Assembly: GCA_020354025.1 (NCBI GenBank) | Contig: CP070638.1 | Coordinates: 2,716,578-2,780,577 of the forward strand | Reading direction: 5' to 3' | Source of the DNA: Fidelibacterota bacterium | GTDB taxonomy: Bacteria; Fidelibacterota; Marinisomatia; SCGC-AAA003-L08; TS1B11 | Length of the DNA: 64,000 nucleotides | Part shown: piece after piece, positions 10,801-18,973 of the stretch | Layout of the letters: each line of letters begins with the position of its first letter | How positions within the stretch are numbered: position 1 is the stretch's first letter | Made by a program: the position numbers and the translations under genes | Notes under the pieces: generated by a model | The model's input: only the letters and a program-made list of their open reading frames with translations | Databases searched by the model: none | What the model was told of the DNA's origin: nothing

Positions 10801-11435
10801 AAGACCATCCGGAACTGGGCATACCGTTTGTAAATTGGAGTATCCGCTGGTCTAATCTTGAAAAACTCCCATTGCTGAATATAATCCCCTGGAAAGTGAG
10901 CATGGATCATAATTACTCAGGCCAGTATACAGAAAATATCCAGAACGACCGCCCCGTCGAAAGATATACCCGACAGTTCCAACCGCTGGTGGGCTTTACT
11001 ATCAACTTCAACAATGGGATTTCAACCAACATAAGGGCCAGCCATACCCTAACCATGAATCGCAATGCGGAAACCGGCAGAAGTAGGACAACCAGCCAAC
11101 AGATAACTGCATCCCTGGGCTATCGGCACCGGGGAGGACTCAATATCCCACTCCCATTGTTCAATGATATAAAGCTACAGAACACAGTCAATTTAAACCT
11201 CGATTTCGACTTTACTAAAAACAGCACCGAGGCTATTAAGGGTGAGGGGACAGATTATACTACCCAGTCCTGGAGTAAAAAATGGTCCATCACCCCCCGC
11301 ATTACCTATTCCTTTACCGACAAAGTAACGGGCGGATTTCATATCATTTACGAAGAACATGATGACTATGTGAGTGGCAAGCGTACCAACCGTGACTTTA
11401 AATTTGACGTGAACATAGCCATCAGGGGCTCATAA
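4896..11435 (+). CDS. sprA: Cell-surface protein SprA, type IX secretion translocon
   Basis: The 2,179-residue outer-membrane protein matches the SprA family, whose members form the giant 36-strand barrel through which T9SS cargo crosses the outer membrane. A hydrophobic N-terminal segment (about residues 17-37) acts as export signal. SprA-type motifs include DYFSGTLTIMD at about 726 and NPNPLGKAFVDDFEAAKRTT at about 847, the latter typical of the family. Between about 981 and 1060 lie acidic loops (DLNANGLID, DINGDGTIDEDEL, DDDGDGLVDED) that look like calcium-binding sites. The C-terminal third alternates short strands and ends in a charged, barrel-like segment. The start is GTG at 4896 or ATG at 4902. 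The glutaminyl cyclase follows after 5 bp. Confidence 0.93.
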   Translation: MLMTSIRSWRLILHRTPYGVIVLVLGGIQLLLSQGLTEGNLREETLMKVAEAPVYTHPVKQPDFLAKYIAESLPLKPSTRLNLVDWTYSPDADTTGIPETIPADTSLLTVAVDTSLEELTISPADASDILRRGGNMLSLTISDLDRWSEVDATGMWITFHENHNETILKLPSTVSLAWYIPHRMENHFQALIRDKLASALQPAGAQQAQRGGTIELLGADIAGQRVSLRVSGNVAINGGLAHKNREKSYTNFRADQNWDIDVEQKQRFDIEGTIGDRVSVLVHQDSENDFEWENNMKIAYNGEEDEILQRIDAGNISLSLPGTQFATGGSGKSSGLFGIKALSKLGPLDFTTVASIERSRKSSKSSTLAREFVISDIHFMANRYFFLDMVFRANYYPLLEDGMHGFDAGRMVIQLEVYRSVNRQEADTYSGTAYVDPNNPQVDPNYATQGNFKRLLLNEDYTFNPQLGWIRLKSPASDHEIIAVAYSLGDISGVPKEKVGDVGTAADTTDLTLKLIKARGQTITHPTWPLEFKNVYSLGGANINPEGFEVKITNRRGTTEGDDRFSNGVSYLTIFGLDKENENRDPIPDEIIDASNANLVNLARGELHFPSLLPFVYSDVPGLATSDKAIEEVYGYKLEDPNQNFQDDGDEDISPKNGKWDVPAIYYKPKNPNAKNEESRFDITVKQSSRGANEYNLGFNLVEGSETVYINRNPLVRGKDYRIDYFSGTLTIMDMSKYGADPDISIDYEENVLISFDKKVMLGTRAEMDLGESSFLGATGLYYNQSIIDDRIDVGSEPVQNMLWDINGRIAREAPLLTRLVDRLPLVETDAASRFRFEGEIAQVRPNPNPLGKAFVDDFEAAKRTTSPSLQYRAWRHASAPMGKRQGDRRKLAWWNPYTDVDVKDIWPERQTSIRARNLTTTVLVLDALFEEGYGAVTDSMWGGITYPLLASDYDQTLSKFFEVWIKGTRGRVHIDVGSISEDLNANGLIDTEDRPVAGFTEGNSLLEPEEDVGLDGCPDEFEDGMGGSLAWDINGDGTIDEDELHHADDDGDGLVDEDSIGVARLIYEGLYDGIYDGPTVPWVLNRVDPEGNPDPNGDNFYNTKATNPNHGRNNNLNGTDGNSKIQEGSYPDTEDLDGLGGIYPEDQNNYFTYSFQLDPDLPDFDPTLVGGSTVKDGKPTGWRLFRIPLTDFRLEQGMTASWDNVRHLRFWIDGLGGLQSTNGLNTRIQIAKIEFVGNEWEELGLAPVGSEEYVKVDSAVSLAVTVANTEDNADYTSPPDVEGEYDRLNDIRLREQSLMLDFRRQGIPPQHKGAIKKSVPKQTGTFLVYDSMELFVYAEGVDDLIGENSSYAKFWLRLGQGESNYYEVRKLVYSGGPDEEHRGWDSRNYLSIKMDELAKLKQDTPDTIINPSTDSIRVYYLKDENMDVYIRGEPSLERIDRYIAGVINMHPDSTLRGRVMMDELHLSDVKRKPGVAMRLSGAVNFADLLSTSFNYARKDAGFHTIQQRIARNAATSENWRVDVTFNPHRFLPQSWGVRTPLTVNYSSSTSSPKYFPGRDIPAGDIRQAPDSIQKQSSQFTAKTSFDKSTRSKNWLVRQTFDRLRGSMSYARKLESTELIKSNVSENISGQLAYPIKFSEENYIQPFKTLGFIPWLGERIKDTRLYYSPTSVDFSANLTEALNNRITRALPDSIMDTFSFNMARSIKAKYRLTDRLSADYSWNANNVLDDFRGRELEALKTLNPGKSRQFAEQFSTSYNPELISWFKPKFMYQANYNWVKNAPIDSLARGGKIAAQGRFTGSVSLQLKDIIEVFYTPESTAGAARRGRSRQRGAQTSGAQASDSRKRFEVTNPQLKVVLKLLHTVAGKVAPIAVNYGRNRRAGEPAVIDQPNYYYRLALVDTSGLESDIERTGGVNLATIGKDEDISWRSGLNLSRAVNLNFSHSRKWSETQSPSAVTTTQTKNWLFLEDHPELGIPFVNWSIRWSNLEKLPLLNIIPWKVSMDHNYSGQYTENIQNDRPVERYTRQFQPLVGFTINFNNGISTNIRASHTLTMNRNAETGRSRTTSQQITASLGYRHRGGLNIPLPLFNDIKLQNTVNLNLDFDFTKNSTEAIKGEGTDYTTQSWSKKWSITPRITYSFTDKVTGGFHIIYEEHDDYVSGKRTNRDFKFDVNIAIRGS

Positions 11436-11440
11436 TAGCG

Positions 11441-12382
11441 GTGTTCGCGAATAAACAAGTATGCTCATTGCTGACTGGTTGGCTCCTGTTTGGTGGGGTA
11501 ATTCTCTGCGGCCAGCAGATTCCACATTTTAACGGCTACCGGGCTTTTGAACACCTCGAAAAACAAGTGATTCTCGGTCCAAGGTTCCCCGGGTCCCCGG
11601 GTCATATAGCCTTGGTATCACTGCTCACCGATCACCTGAAGCCCATAGCTCACGAACTGAAAATCCAACAAACCAGTCAAAGCCATCCTTACCAGAAAGG
11701 CCGTCTGTCCATTACTAATATTTTGGCTCGATTCAATCCCCAGGCCCGAAGTCGTGTGCTGTTGCTAGCCCACTACGACACCAGATCGATAGCAGACCAG
11801 GACCCCGATCCCGGCAATCGCTCTAAACCAATTCTAGGTGCCAATGATGGTGCCAGCGGAGTGGCCATTCTGTTAACACTGGCAGATATCCTCGCAGGGG
11901 AGATACCCCCAATCGGCGTAGATCTGCTGTTTGTTGATGCTGAAGATGTGGGGCGTTCCGGCGATCTGGATAACTATTCCCTCGGCACTAAAGCCTTCCT
12001 TGCCGAAATGAATGAGCTCCTCGGTGGTCTAAGGCCTCAGTATGCCGTATTGATTGATATGGTGGGGGATGCTGAACTGACCTTGCCTATCGAGTACAAT
12101 TCATGGCGGGACGCACGGCAGTTGACCCAACGCATTTGGAATCTGGCCCGGGATCTGGGCTACAGCCAGTTCCGCTTCGAGGTAGGGGCCCAGATCTACG
12201 ATGACCATGTTCCCCTCCTGGAGGCCGGGATACCCGCGGTGGACATCATCGACTTTAATTACCCTTACCCTGGAAAGAATTACTGGCATACGTTGGAAGA
12301 CACTCCTGATAAATGCTCACCTGAGAGCTTGGAAGCCGTAGGGACGGTACTTACTACCCTTATTTACAGCGAGAGACCCTGA
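11441..12382 (+). CDS. Glutaminyl-peptide cyclotransferase-like M28 protein
   Basis: The 313-residue exported protein has an N-terminal hydrophobic signal (residues 9-23). It belongs to the M28 fold and resembles the glutaminyl cyclase branch: AHYDTR at 110, GANDGASG at 133 (zinc ligand Asp136), FVDAEDVG at 164 (Glu168/Asp169), YDDHVPLLEAGIP at 253 and YWHTLEDT at 281 (His283). The DDHxPxL and WHTxxD motifs are shared with animal glutaminyl cyclase. Such enzymes turn N-terminal Gln into pyroglutamate. In T9SS bacteria many exported proteins begin with Gln after signal cleavage, so the position 5 bp behind sprA fits a role in maturing exported proteins. An aminopeptidase activity is the alternative. 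The start is GTG. Confidence 0.82.
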   Translation: MFANKQVCSLLTGWLLFGGVILCGQQIPHFNGYRAFEHLEKQVILGPRFPGSPGHIALVSLLTDHLKPIAHELKIQQTSQSHPYQKGRLSITNILARFNPQARSRVLLLAHYDTRSIADQDPDPGNRSKPILGANDGASGVAILLTLADILAGEIPPIGVDLLFVDAEDVGRSGDLDNYSLGTKAFLAEMNELLGGLRPQYAVLIDMVGDAELTLPIEYNSWRDARQLTQRIWNLARDLGYSQFRFEVGAQIYDDHVPLLEAGIPAVDIIDFNYPYPGKNYWHTLEDTPDKCSPESLEAVGTVLTTLIYSERP

Positions 12383-12519
12383 TGGAGCTAAAATTGGCCA
12401 GTGCCACCACTGTAAATAATTGAAGATTAACGAGTGCTAGATTTAGTACTAATTCATGTTAATTCTTGGCTAAATAGTAATTGGGCACAACCCCGATTCC
12501 CACCTATATTGCGCCCTTC

Positions 12520-13332
12520 ATGAGGTTCTCCCTACACCTAATAACATTGACAGGAGCGGCTGTCATGCTGTGGTACGGATGCGACGGCACCGGGATTGAG
12601 CCGTCCGACGAGCTTCCAGTCCTGTCTAGCCCTCAGACATCCTACGACGACCGGGATGACAGCATTTACGTTGCCGTCACCGTGACCTTCCCGGAAAATG
12701 TCACTGCTCTAGATAGTATCTGGACTGAAATGTACCTAGCCTCAGGCGATCTGGCCGATTCTCTCGGTACTGATTCCCTTTGGAAGCAGGTGACCTTGAA
12801 CGATGACGCCGTAAGCGGTGATATTCTACCGCAGGACGGAGTCTATGCCCGCAAGTTTGACTCACCCCTGCCTAAAGGCACCGGTGGCTCCTTGCGCTTT
12901 GAGTTCTACGCCTTCATCGCCGGTGATACTAGTAGCACAAGCGACATCCTGAGACTGGTCAACCTGCGGCCTGCGATTGTGTCTGTGGTACTCACAAAAG
13001 ATACTTTCACACGTCCTGACTCCGGTTACGTGGTCGTGGACACTATCTATGCTACGGCTGTAGATCCCGACAGCCTGGAGGATTTGAGGGGTGTAACCTT
13101 CCAGATTGTTAAACCCGATAGTACCTTAGGAGTTGGACTTGAGGGAAATACTTCCTTCCCGTTATATGATGATGGTTCCCGTATCGACGCAGAAGCCAGT
13201 GATGGTATCTACTCTGGTGGTGTAACCTTCGGTTTTAATAATCCTGTCGGTACCTACATCCTGAAGTTTATCGCTCGAGACCTGAGCGGTGCGGTGAGTG
13301 ATACCGTTAGTCGCTCGGTGGTGGTGCAATGA
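12520..13332 (+). CDS. Putative lipoprotein with choice-of-anchor/Ig-like repeats
   Basis: The 270-residue protein starts with a signal sequence ending LWYGCDG, a possible though not canonical lipobox. The rest is beta-rich, with two repeats ending in the pattern DDG or QDGVYA (about residues 105-120) and DDGSRIDAEASDGIYS (about 225-240). This pattern is typical of extracellular Ig-like domains that precede an anchoring segment. It overlaps the next gene by ATGA. The role is unknown; it may be a surface protein made with the downstream T9SS cargo candidate. A TTG at 12481 would add 13 residues but neither start has a clear ribosome site. Confidence 0.7.
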   Translation: MRFSLHLITLTGAAVMLWYGCDGTGIEPSDELPVLSSPQTSYDDRDDSIYVAVTVTFPENVTALDSIWTEMYLASGDLADSLGTDSLWKQVTLNDDAVSGDILPQDGVYARKFDSPLPKGTGGSLRFEFYAFIAGDTSSTSDILRLVNLRPAIVSVVLTKDTFTRPDSGYVVVDTIYATAVDPDSLEDLRGVTFQIVKPDSTLGVGLEGNTSFPLYDDGSRIDAEASDGIYSGGVTFGFNNPVGTYILKFIARDLSGAVSDTVSRSVVVQ

Positions 13333-14939
13333 GACGTAGTATGATTCTCATGGTGGCTCTGACCGCCCTCTGCTGGGGGCAGCTGGTCCCGACCCAGTTC
13401 AGTCTCCACAAGATCGTCGTTGACAGCACGGCTTCCTATATGGTCGATTCCACCTCTTTCGCCGGGCTGGCTAGCAACAGCATCCTAGATATCCGAGCGA
13501 CGGGGGACTCACTACTGTTTTTTGGCACCTCCCGGGGACTGTCGCTCACGCCGGATCTGGGTACGACTTTCCGATCCTATATGGTTGATAAGGTTAACCT
13601 GCCTGAAGGGGGCATCTCGGCTCTGGCGGTAGAAGGTGACACTATCACGGTTGCGGGGATGAAGGATACGGTTGTTGCCGGCAGCGGGAAGGTGATGGGA
13701 ACCGGCATAGCCTTTTCTACTGATGTAGGAGACATTTGGACCTGCAAGGACCAACCTGCGGATGAGAGCGGCGATACTACTTTCCTATGGGTCGGCAATA
13801 CGGTCCGGCAGTTAGCTGTCACTACCTCTATCAGCAACGTCACCTATGATGTGGCGGTGTCACAGGGCAATATCTGGACGGCCAGTTGGGCAGGAGGATT
13901 ACGGCGGTATGATCTTGATCTTCCCGCCGGCCGGTGGACACCGGTGCCACTGCCGCGCGATAATGATACTACTTTCTCATGCAGCGAGATTCCTGAAGAT
14001 TATGTGCTCAATCCACGGGATCCTGGTGACGGCGGCAACCACAACCATAAGGCCTTCTCGGTGGTGGCTTACGACTCGCTGGTCTGGGTGGGTACGGCTG
14101 CCGGGATCAATAAGGGTATCTTCAACGCGGCCACAGGCTGTATTACCTGGACTCACTACAAGGCCCAGTGGGGCGGCCGTCCCATTTCAGGGAACTGGGT
14201 GGTAGCCTTGCATCGCCAGGTAACGGCGGATGGGAAGGAACGCATCTGGGCTGCCACCGTGGAAACTGACCAGAGCGAGCGGCGAGCCGTCAGCTTTACC
14301 GAAGATGGCGGGGAGACCTGGTACATCACACTACTTGGGGAGCGGGCCCATAATATTACATCTGCGGGCGACGCCGTTTTCGTGGCAACAGACAACGGTC
14401 TGTACAAATCGTTTGATGGTCTTAACTGGGCCCGCTTCCATTCTGCAGTGGATTCATTGACAGGCGAGCAGGTCTGGGCGGAGGAGGCCTATGGTGTCTT
14501 GTTTGACAGCCGGGACTCCACCCTCTGGATCGGTACACCTGACGGCCTGGCAAGGACCCGTGACGCGGGCTTATCGTGGGAGATCGAGAGGAGTTTCATT
14601 TCCACTTCCGACTCAGGGGAGGTCCGCTTCTACGCCTACCCCAATCCCTTCTACCCGGCTGAGAACAATGTTCTAAGTGGCAGTGGACACGTGCGATTCC
14701 AGTACTATATTAACGCCGGGGAGATAGGAACTACGACTACTGCAAGAATCTCTATTTTCGACTTCGCCATGGACCCGGTAATATCTCTTGCGACGAGATA
14801 TCACACTGGAACCGGGGACTTCAGCCAGGCGTGGGATGGGCACAACGACGCCGGGCATCAGGTAGCCAATGGCGTCTACTACTGCCGCCTCACTCTGGGC
14901 GGTTCCGAGTATTGGACAAAAGTGATGGTGATCAAGTGA
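13329..14939 (+). CDS. Exported beta-propeller-like protein with T9SS-type C-terminal sorting domain
   Basis: The 536 residues begin with a signal peptide (residues 1-17, ending in LTALCWGQ). The body contains repeated motifs of the kind G(T/V)..GL..S.D.G.TW, for example FGTSRGLSLTPDLGTTF, VATDNGLYKSFDGLNW and IGTPDGLARTRDAGLSW, which resemble the blades of two-component-regulator or sialidase-like propellers. The last 90 residues (from YAYPNPFYPAENN to GVYYCRLTLGG and KVMVIK) match the FlgD-like/T9SS type A sorting domain. It is thus a likely substrate of the SprA translocon. It is embedded in the cluster by stop/start overlaps on both sides. Confidence 0.85.
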   Translation: MRRSMILMVALTALCWGQLVPTQFSLHKIVVDSTASYMVDSTSFAGLASNSILDIRATGDSLLFFGTSRGLSLTPDLGTTFRSYMVDKVNLPEGGISALAVEGDTITVAGMKDTVVAGSGKVMGTGIAFSTDVGDIWTCKDQPADESGDTTFLWVGNTVRQLAVTTSISNVTYDVAVSQGNIWTASWAGGLRRYDLDLPAGRWTPVPLPRDNDTTFSCSEIPEDYVLNPRDPGDGGNHNHKAFSVVAYDSLVWVGTAAGINKGIFNAATGCITWTHYKAQWGGRPISGNWVVALHRQVTADGKERIWAATVETDQSERRAVSFTEDGGETWYITLLGERAHNITSAGDAVFVATDNGLYKSFDGLNWARFHSAVDSLTGEQVWAEEAYGVLFDSRDSTLWIGTPDGLARTRDAGLSWEIERSFISTSDSGEVRFYAYPNPFYPAENNVLSGSGHVRFQYYINAGEIGTTTTARISIFDFAMDPVISLATRYHTGTGDFSQAWDGHNDAGHQVANGVYYCRLTLGGSEYWTKVMVIK

Positions 14940-15877
14940 GGTTATTCCTGATTATTCTATTTGCTGGAACCGTGCTATTTGGTAGTGGACCGGCAACCGG
15001 CGGATACGCTGGAGCCTTTACCCGCATAGGCGGGGATGCCCGGAGCGTTGCCCTTGCTGGAGCTCTGGTAGCCGACGTCAATTCCGGCTACCTTGCCCTC
15101 ACCAATCCCGCCAGCCTAGTCTACGTCCAGCGGCGGGAAATAGGACTATCATACATGTCCCTGCCGCTGGACCGCTCATTACAGACCTTGAGCCTGGCTC
15201 TGGGTCTACCACCCTCTGCTGCTGCGAGCCTTAGCTACTTGCGGGCCGGCGACGACAACATCCAAGGCCGCAATAGTATCGGTGAGCCCACCGAAGCCCT
15301 CAGCTATAACGAAAATATGGTGGTCCTCTCCTTTGCCAATCGCTTAAATCCTGTCATCAGCCTTGGTATCAATGCCAAACTGCTGTTTGTCAATCTCGGT
15401 GACGAAGCGAGCGAGGGTTTTGGCCTGGACCTAGGCCTGCTATATCACCGGCCCAGCGGTTTCAATCTGGCATTAAAAGTACAAAATATCACTGGTGCCT
15501 ACTCCTGGAAAGTCGCCGCTTCCATGGGTAAGCGCAACTACGTGGATTACCTGCCAGTTACTGTGAGTCTCGGAGGTCGCCTGCCCTGGCGTCACTTCAC
15601 CTTCTTAGGCCAGACAGATGTGGTAGTGCCGAAAATAAAGGATGGTGATAAGGTAACATACGGCAGCGCAGTACCCGTTTCCCGACTAGCGGTGGAGGAC
15701 CTCCTAGGAGAGCGATATTTCATACGGGGTGGATTTGAGAACACGACTCCTACTCTCGGTGTAGGGCTACGCTATTCTATCCGCCAATCCTACGATAGCC
15801 GGGTGGACTACAGCCTTTCCCTAGGCAAATCCGGTGAGGGGATAGGCCACTTCTTTACCTGGACTTTCAGCATCTGA
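14936..15877 (+). CDS. PorV/PorQ-like outer-membrane protein (UPF0164)
   Basis: The 313-residue outer-membrane barrel protein starts at GTG 14936, overlapping the previous stop (GTGA). The frame is open for 35 more codons upstream, inside the preceding gene. A signal peptide (VRLFLIILFAGTVLFGSG) precedes the family hallmark GGDARSVALAGALVADVNSGYLALTNPAS, seen in PorV, PorQ and UPF0164 proteins, and alternating beta strands end in an aromatic residue pattern (FTWTFSI). In T9SS, PorV shuttles cargo between translocon and attachment complex. Two such genes in a row behind a cargo candidate suggest a dedicated surface-protein unit. Confidence 0.83.
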   Translation: MRLFLIILFAGTVLFGSGPATGGYAGAFTRIGGDARSVALAGALVADVNSGYLALTNPASLVYVQRREIGLSYMSLPLDRSLQTLSLALGLPPSAAASLSYLRAGDDNIQGRNSIGEPTEALSYNENMVVLSFANRLNPVISLGINAKLLFVNLGDEASEGFGLDLGLLYHRPSGFNLALKVQNITGAYSWKVAASMGKRNYVDYLPVTVSLGGRLPWRHFTFLGQTDVVVPKIKDGDKVTYGSAVPVSRLAVEDLLGERYFIRGGFENTTPTLGVGLRYSIRQSYDSRVDYSLSLGKSGEGIGHFFTWTFSI

Positions 15878-16776
15878 TGCTGCCCAGACCCAACAAGTCA
15901 GTGCCATACCGGCTCTCATTCTTCCTCCTGTTCGGTTTGACCTTGACACAGTCGCTTTCAGCACTGGGTTGGCGCGCTAACCACCTACCGAGTTCAGCCG
16001 TCGCTCTGGCACTGGCCGGCGGAGGGACAGCGCTCCCAGGCAACATGACTCTAGCAACGGTCAATCCAGCCCACGTATGGGGCCTGGAGGGGGAGACCGT
16101 CGAATTCGGCTATCTCAGGATGTTCGGAGACCTGAGAGGCTATGGCGTAAAATGGCATACCCTTTGGCGTGCCAGACCGATGCAACTAGTCCTCAGGTCA
16201 ACCGTCGAGGAGGACCTGGAAGTCCGTAATGACGTGCCCACTGCTGAACCCCTGGCCTATTTCAGCGCACGCCTGCTCTCAGCGACCCTCCTTCGGGGAT
16301 GGCGCTTGGGTACTACCAATCTGGGTTTTGGTATCACCTTCGCTCATCAGCGTATGTATGAATATTCAGCCAGGGGATTATGGCTCTCGGCAGGCTGGCA
16401 GGGCGAGCCGCTCCCATGGCTGCGATGGAGCTTCACCCTAAATAACCTAGGCCTGGGGGAAGCGTTGTTTCGTAAAAGGGACCCGGTAGCTATGCGTACC
16501 GGGGTCGGTATGGCCGTCAAGACACCGCTAAGAGGGAGCTACCTCTCCCTGGATTTGTGGCTAGATAGGCAGCAAGGTCTTGTTCCCTGCCTGGCTTGGC
16601 AAGGCTCGGGACAGATCGTGCGATTCATCGCTGGTGCCCGGTGGAAGACAGGTATCCCCCTCATGACAGCCGGATTCCAGCTGACATATCACCGGTGGAT
16701 CATCTCCTACGCTTATGGGTACCAGGATCGAGCCCTAGGGCAGCCTTACATGCTATCACTCAGTCGGTGGCTGTAA
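15877..16776 (+). CDS. PorV-like outer-membrane protein, divergent
   Basis: The 299-residue exported protein begins in a TGATG overlap with the previous gene. A signal peptide (about residues 12-30) is followed by SSAVALALAGGGTALPGNMTLATVNPA, a variant of the PorV/PorQ opening with the 'aNPA' element. The rest is a series of amphipathic strands ending in SLSRWL, which suits a beta barrel. It is shorter and more diverged than its neighbour. It is the last gene of the sprA-proximal cluster, since a gap of about 110 bp follows. Confidence 0.7.
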   Translation: MLPRPNKSVPYRLSFFLLFGLTLTQSLSALGWRANHLPSSAVALALAGGGTALPGNMTLATVNPAHVWGLEGETVEFGYLRMFGDLRGYGVKWHTLWRARPMQLVLRSTVEEDLEVRNDVPTAEPLAYFSARLLSATLLRGWRLGTTNLGFGITFAHQRMYEYSARGLWLSAGWQGEPLPWLRWSFTLNNLGLGEALFRKRDPVAMRTGVGMAVKTPLRGSYLSLDLWLDRQQGLVPCLAWQGSGQIVRFIAGARWKTGIPLMTAGFQLTYHRWIISYAYGYQDRALGQPYMLSLSRWL

Positions 16777-16885
16777 TCGGGGGGTAGAGGCCGCTCTTAC
16801 TGCCGGGACTATTTTCTATTCAACTACACCAGTCTTCAACTGAATAGACGTAAATAATTACAAAAGCGACCGAGAAACGACTACT

Positions 16886-18043
16886 GTGAGCAACTCGCTA
16901 AAAGGCAGACAGCCAATGATACTGAAGTTCCTGTTTATCGTTCTGTTGGTTGGTGCCTCAGGCTTCGTTGCATGGCATACCGTTTTTTACTGGGCAACTG
17001 AGCGGCGGTATCTCCGGCGGGAGATCCCTCAAATGCGGGCCGATGTGGTTGCTGAACTTGAGAAAATGGGACTGGCCCGGTCACCGGTGATTGAAGATAA
17101 CGGCAGCATCCGCTTTGGTCATCCCCCTACCATGTCCTCGGATGATCTTATCCTCCTCCTGCGTCGGATCATGCGGCGCTACGACCTTGTCATGACAGCC
17201 GCCGTGAAATATGAGGAACGCCGGGAACTTTTTATCGAATTGAGTTCATCCGAGCAGCATGTAGTAGCACGTTTTCTCTTCGTGCCCGGAGTGATGGATG
17301 AAATGCTGGCGGGAGCACTCCGGGGGCGAATCGGTATTATCATTGACGATTTCGGCTATATCCGCAACCGGTTGACTTCAAGGTTTATGAGTATTAATGA
17401 GAAACTCACCTTTTCGGTAATACCCGGGCATCGCTATTCCCGAATTCTGGCTGATGAAGCTATTCGATCAGGCCATGAGGTTATCATTCATATGCCGATG
17501 GAGCCGGAAAATTATAACGGCCGGGACGAGGAGGAATTCATCCTGCTCTACGGCATGGAAAAGGACGAGATCCTGGCACGTATCAGGCGAGCTTTCCAGG
17601 AGCTTCCCCAGGCAGTAGGTATGAATAACCATGAGGGTTCCTTGGCCACCCTGGATACTGTCCTGCTCGATATCCTGGCCGCTGATCTTGAAAGCCGAAA
17701 AATGTATTTTGTGGACAGCTACACCACTCCCAACACCCGGGCCCTTGACATCATGCAGGCCAGGAACGTGCCCAGTATGGGGCGGCATGTATTCCTGGAT
17801 AACGTGGATGATCCAGACTATATCCGTCAGCAGCTGGCTAAGCTGGCGTCCAGGGCGGAGAACACCGGCATAGCTATTGGTATTGGGCACGTGGGAACCA
17901 GTCATTTGAATACCCTGGATGTGCTGGCCGAAGAAATACCCCGGCTGAAAGATCAGGGATTCGATTTTGTCTATATATCGGAGCTGCTACAATATGCCCT
18001 TGAACGGAGAAAGGAAATAGCTCTGGAGCGGCCGCCGGCGTAA
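16886..18043 (+). CDS. Divergent polysaccharide deacetylase family protein (YibQ-like)
   Basis: The 385-residue protein has an N-terminal membrane anchor (about residues 13-32), a linker and a divergent polysaccharide deacetylase domain of the YibQ family (about 150-370). Motifs include IGIIIDDFGY at about 150, FSVIPGHRYS, HEVIIHMPMEPE, GMNNHEGS and AIGIGHVGTS. YibQ members act in the periplasm; the reaction is poorly known. The start is GTG at 16886; an ATG at 16916 just before the anchor is the alternative. It stands alone between two small gaps. Confidence 0.85.
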   Translation: MSNSLKGRQPMILKFLFIVLLVGASGFVAWHTVFYWATERRYLRREIPQMRADVVAELEKMGLARSPVIEDNGSIRFGHPPTMSSDDLILLLRRIMRRYDLVMTAAVKYEERRELFIELSSSEQHVVARFLFVPGVMDEMLAGALRGRIGIIIDDFGYIRNRLTSRFMSINEKLTFSVIPGHRYSRILADEAIRSGHEVIIHMPMEPENYNGRDEEEFILLYGMEKDEILARIRRAFQELPQAVGMNNHEGSLATLDTVLLDILAADLESRKMYFVDSYTTPNTRALDIMQARNVPSMGRHVFLDNVDDPDYIRQQLAKLASRAENTGIAIGIGHVGTSHLNTLDVLAEEIPRLKDQGFDFVYISELLQYALERRKEIALERPPA

Positions 18044-18176
18044 GGGAGAGAATAGAGACTGATTTTAAGTATACAGCAGTTAGTCATTGGTCATTTGCTT
18101 TTATCTATATCGGGCAAAGTCCTGGTATCAGGATCGACAATCAATTCTTAAACAATTATGAATACGGAGGCAGCTG

Positions 18177-18638
18177 ATGTTGAGAAAAGCCACTTACGTA
18201 ACTTTCCTGGGTATCATCGTAGCCGTCATCGGGGTCATCACCCTGAAAAGCAGGTTCCCCATCGGCCCTGTTGTACTGGTACTTTCTGTTGTCCCTCTAG
18301 GTGGGTTACTGCTGATCAGGCGTCCCCTGGTTGGTGCCGTTCCTGACCTAATCTTCGGGGCGCTTGACACTGGCCTATTAACCATTCCAGCCCTCTGGGG
18401 CGGGGTGATGTTCGGAGTGGCTGGAGCCATTGCCGGCGGGGTGGTCGGCGACGCCCTGACTGACGGTATCGCTGGATTCTTTGAGGGCGGCATCGCCGAG
18501 TGGCTTCGTAAACAGGGCATCGAGGAATCCCGAGAGCCGATAACCACCTCCCTGGGTAAAATGACCGGCTGTCTGGCTGGGAGCGGGATTGTACTGACAG
18601 TTGCCCTTGTTTTCGGTATTGTTCCCGAATTTGCTTGA
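18177..18638 (+). CDS. Small integral membrane protein
   Basis: The 153-residue protein starts at an ATG with a strong GGAGG site eight bases upstream. It has about four hydrophobic segments: residues 7-24, 28-48, a Gly/Ala-rich stretch at about 63-95, and 128-148. I do not recognise the family. The soluble loop at about 105-125 (EWLRKQGIEESREP) is charged. It overlaps the alkyltransferase-like gene by TTGA. Confidence 0.65.
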   Translation: MLRKATYVTFLGIIVAVIGVITLKSRFPIGPVVLVLSVVPLGGLLLIRRPLVGAVPDLIFGALDTGLLTIPALWGGVMFGVAGAIAGGVVGDALTDGIAGFFEGGIAEWLRKQGIEESREPITTSLGKMTGCLAGSGIVLTVALVFGIVPEFA

Positions 18639-18970
18639 CCGTGCCAGGTTCCCTCTATGACCGCATCTGCGAGGTGGTATGCCGTATCCCGCGCGGCAGG
18701 GTAGCTTCATACGGTCAGGTAGCGGCGGAGGCCGGTCTGCCAGGCCACGCTAGGTTAGTCGGGTATGCTCTCCACAACCTCCCCGATGACACGAACGTTC
18801 CCTGGCACCGGGTCGTAAAAGCCCGGGGTGGCATCTCCTTGGACATTGAATCGGGTGCCGGGCGGTTTCAGCGGGCTTTGCTGGAAGCCGAGGGAGTGAT
18901 CATTAGTGGACCTGATGTAATCGATCCCAGGTATTTCCTATCAGACAGCTTCACTGATCCCATGGAATAA
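18635..18970 (+). CDS. Alkyltransferase-like (MGMT-family) DNA-binding protein
   Basis: The 111-residue protein is the DNA-binding half of O6-methylguanine-DNA methyltransferase, with the winged-helix region IPRGRVASYGQVAAEAG and VGYALHNLP. The catalytic PCHR motif reads PWHR here, so the acceptor cysteine is absent. Proteins with this change (ATLs) bind O6-alkylguanine and pass the lesion to nucleotide excision repair, with no methyl transfer. The start is TTG at 18635, overlapping the previous stop, or GTG at 18641. Confidence 0.88.
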   Translation: MTVPGSLYDRICEVVCRIPRGRVASYGQVAAEAGLPGHARLVGYALHNLPDDTNVPWHRVVKARGGISLDIESGAGRFQRALLEAEGVIISGPDVIDPRYFLSDSFTDPME

Positions 18971-18973
18971 CGA

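Noticed and set aside
18635-18970. Loss of the MGMT catalytic cysteine as a new finding
   Set aside because: PWHR is the known signature of alkyltransferase-like proteins.
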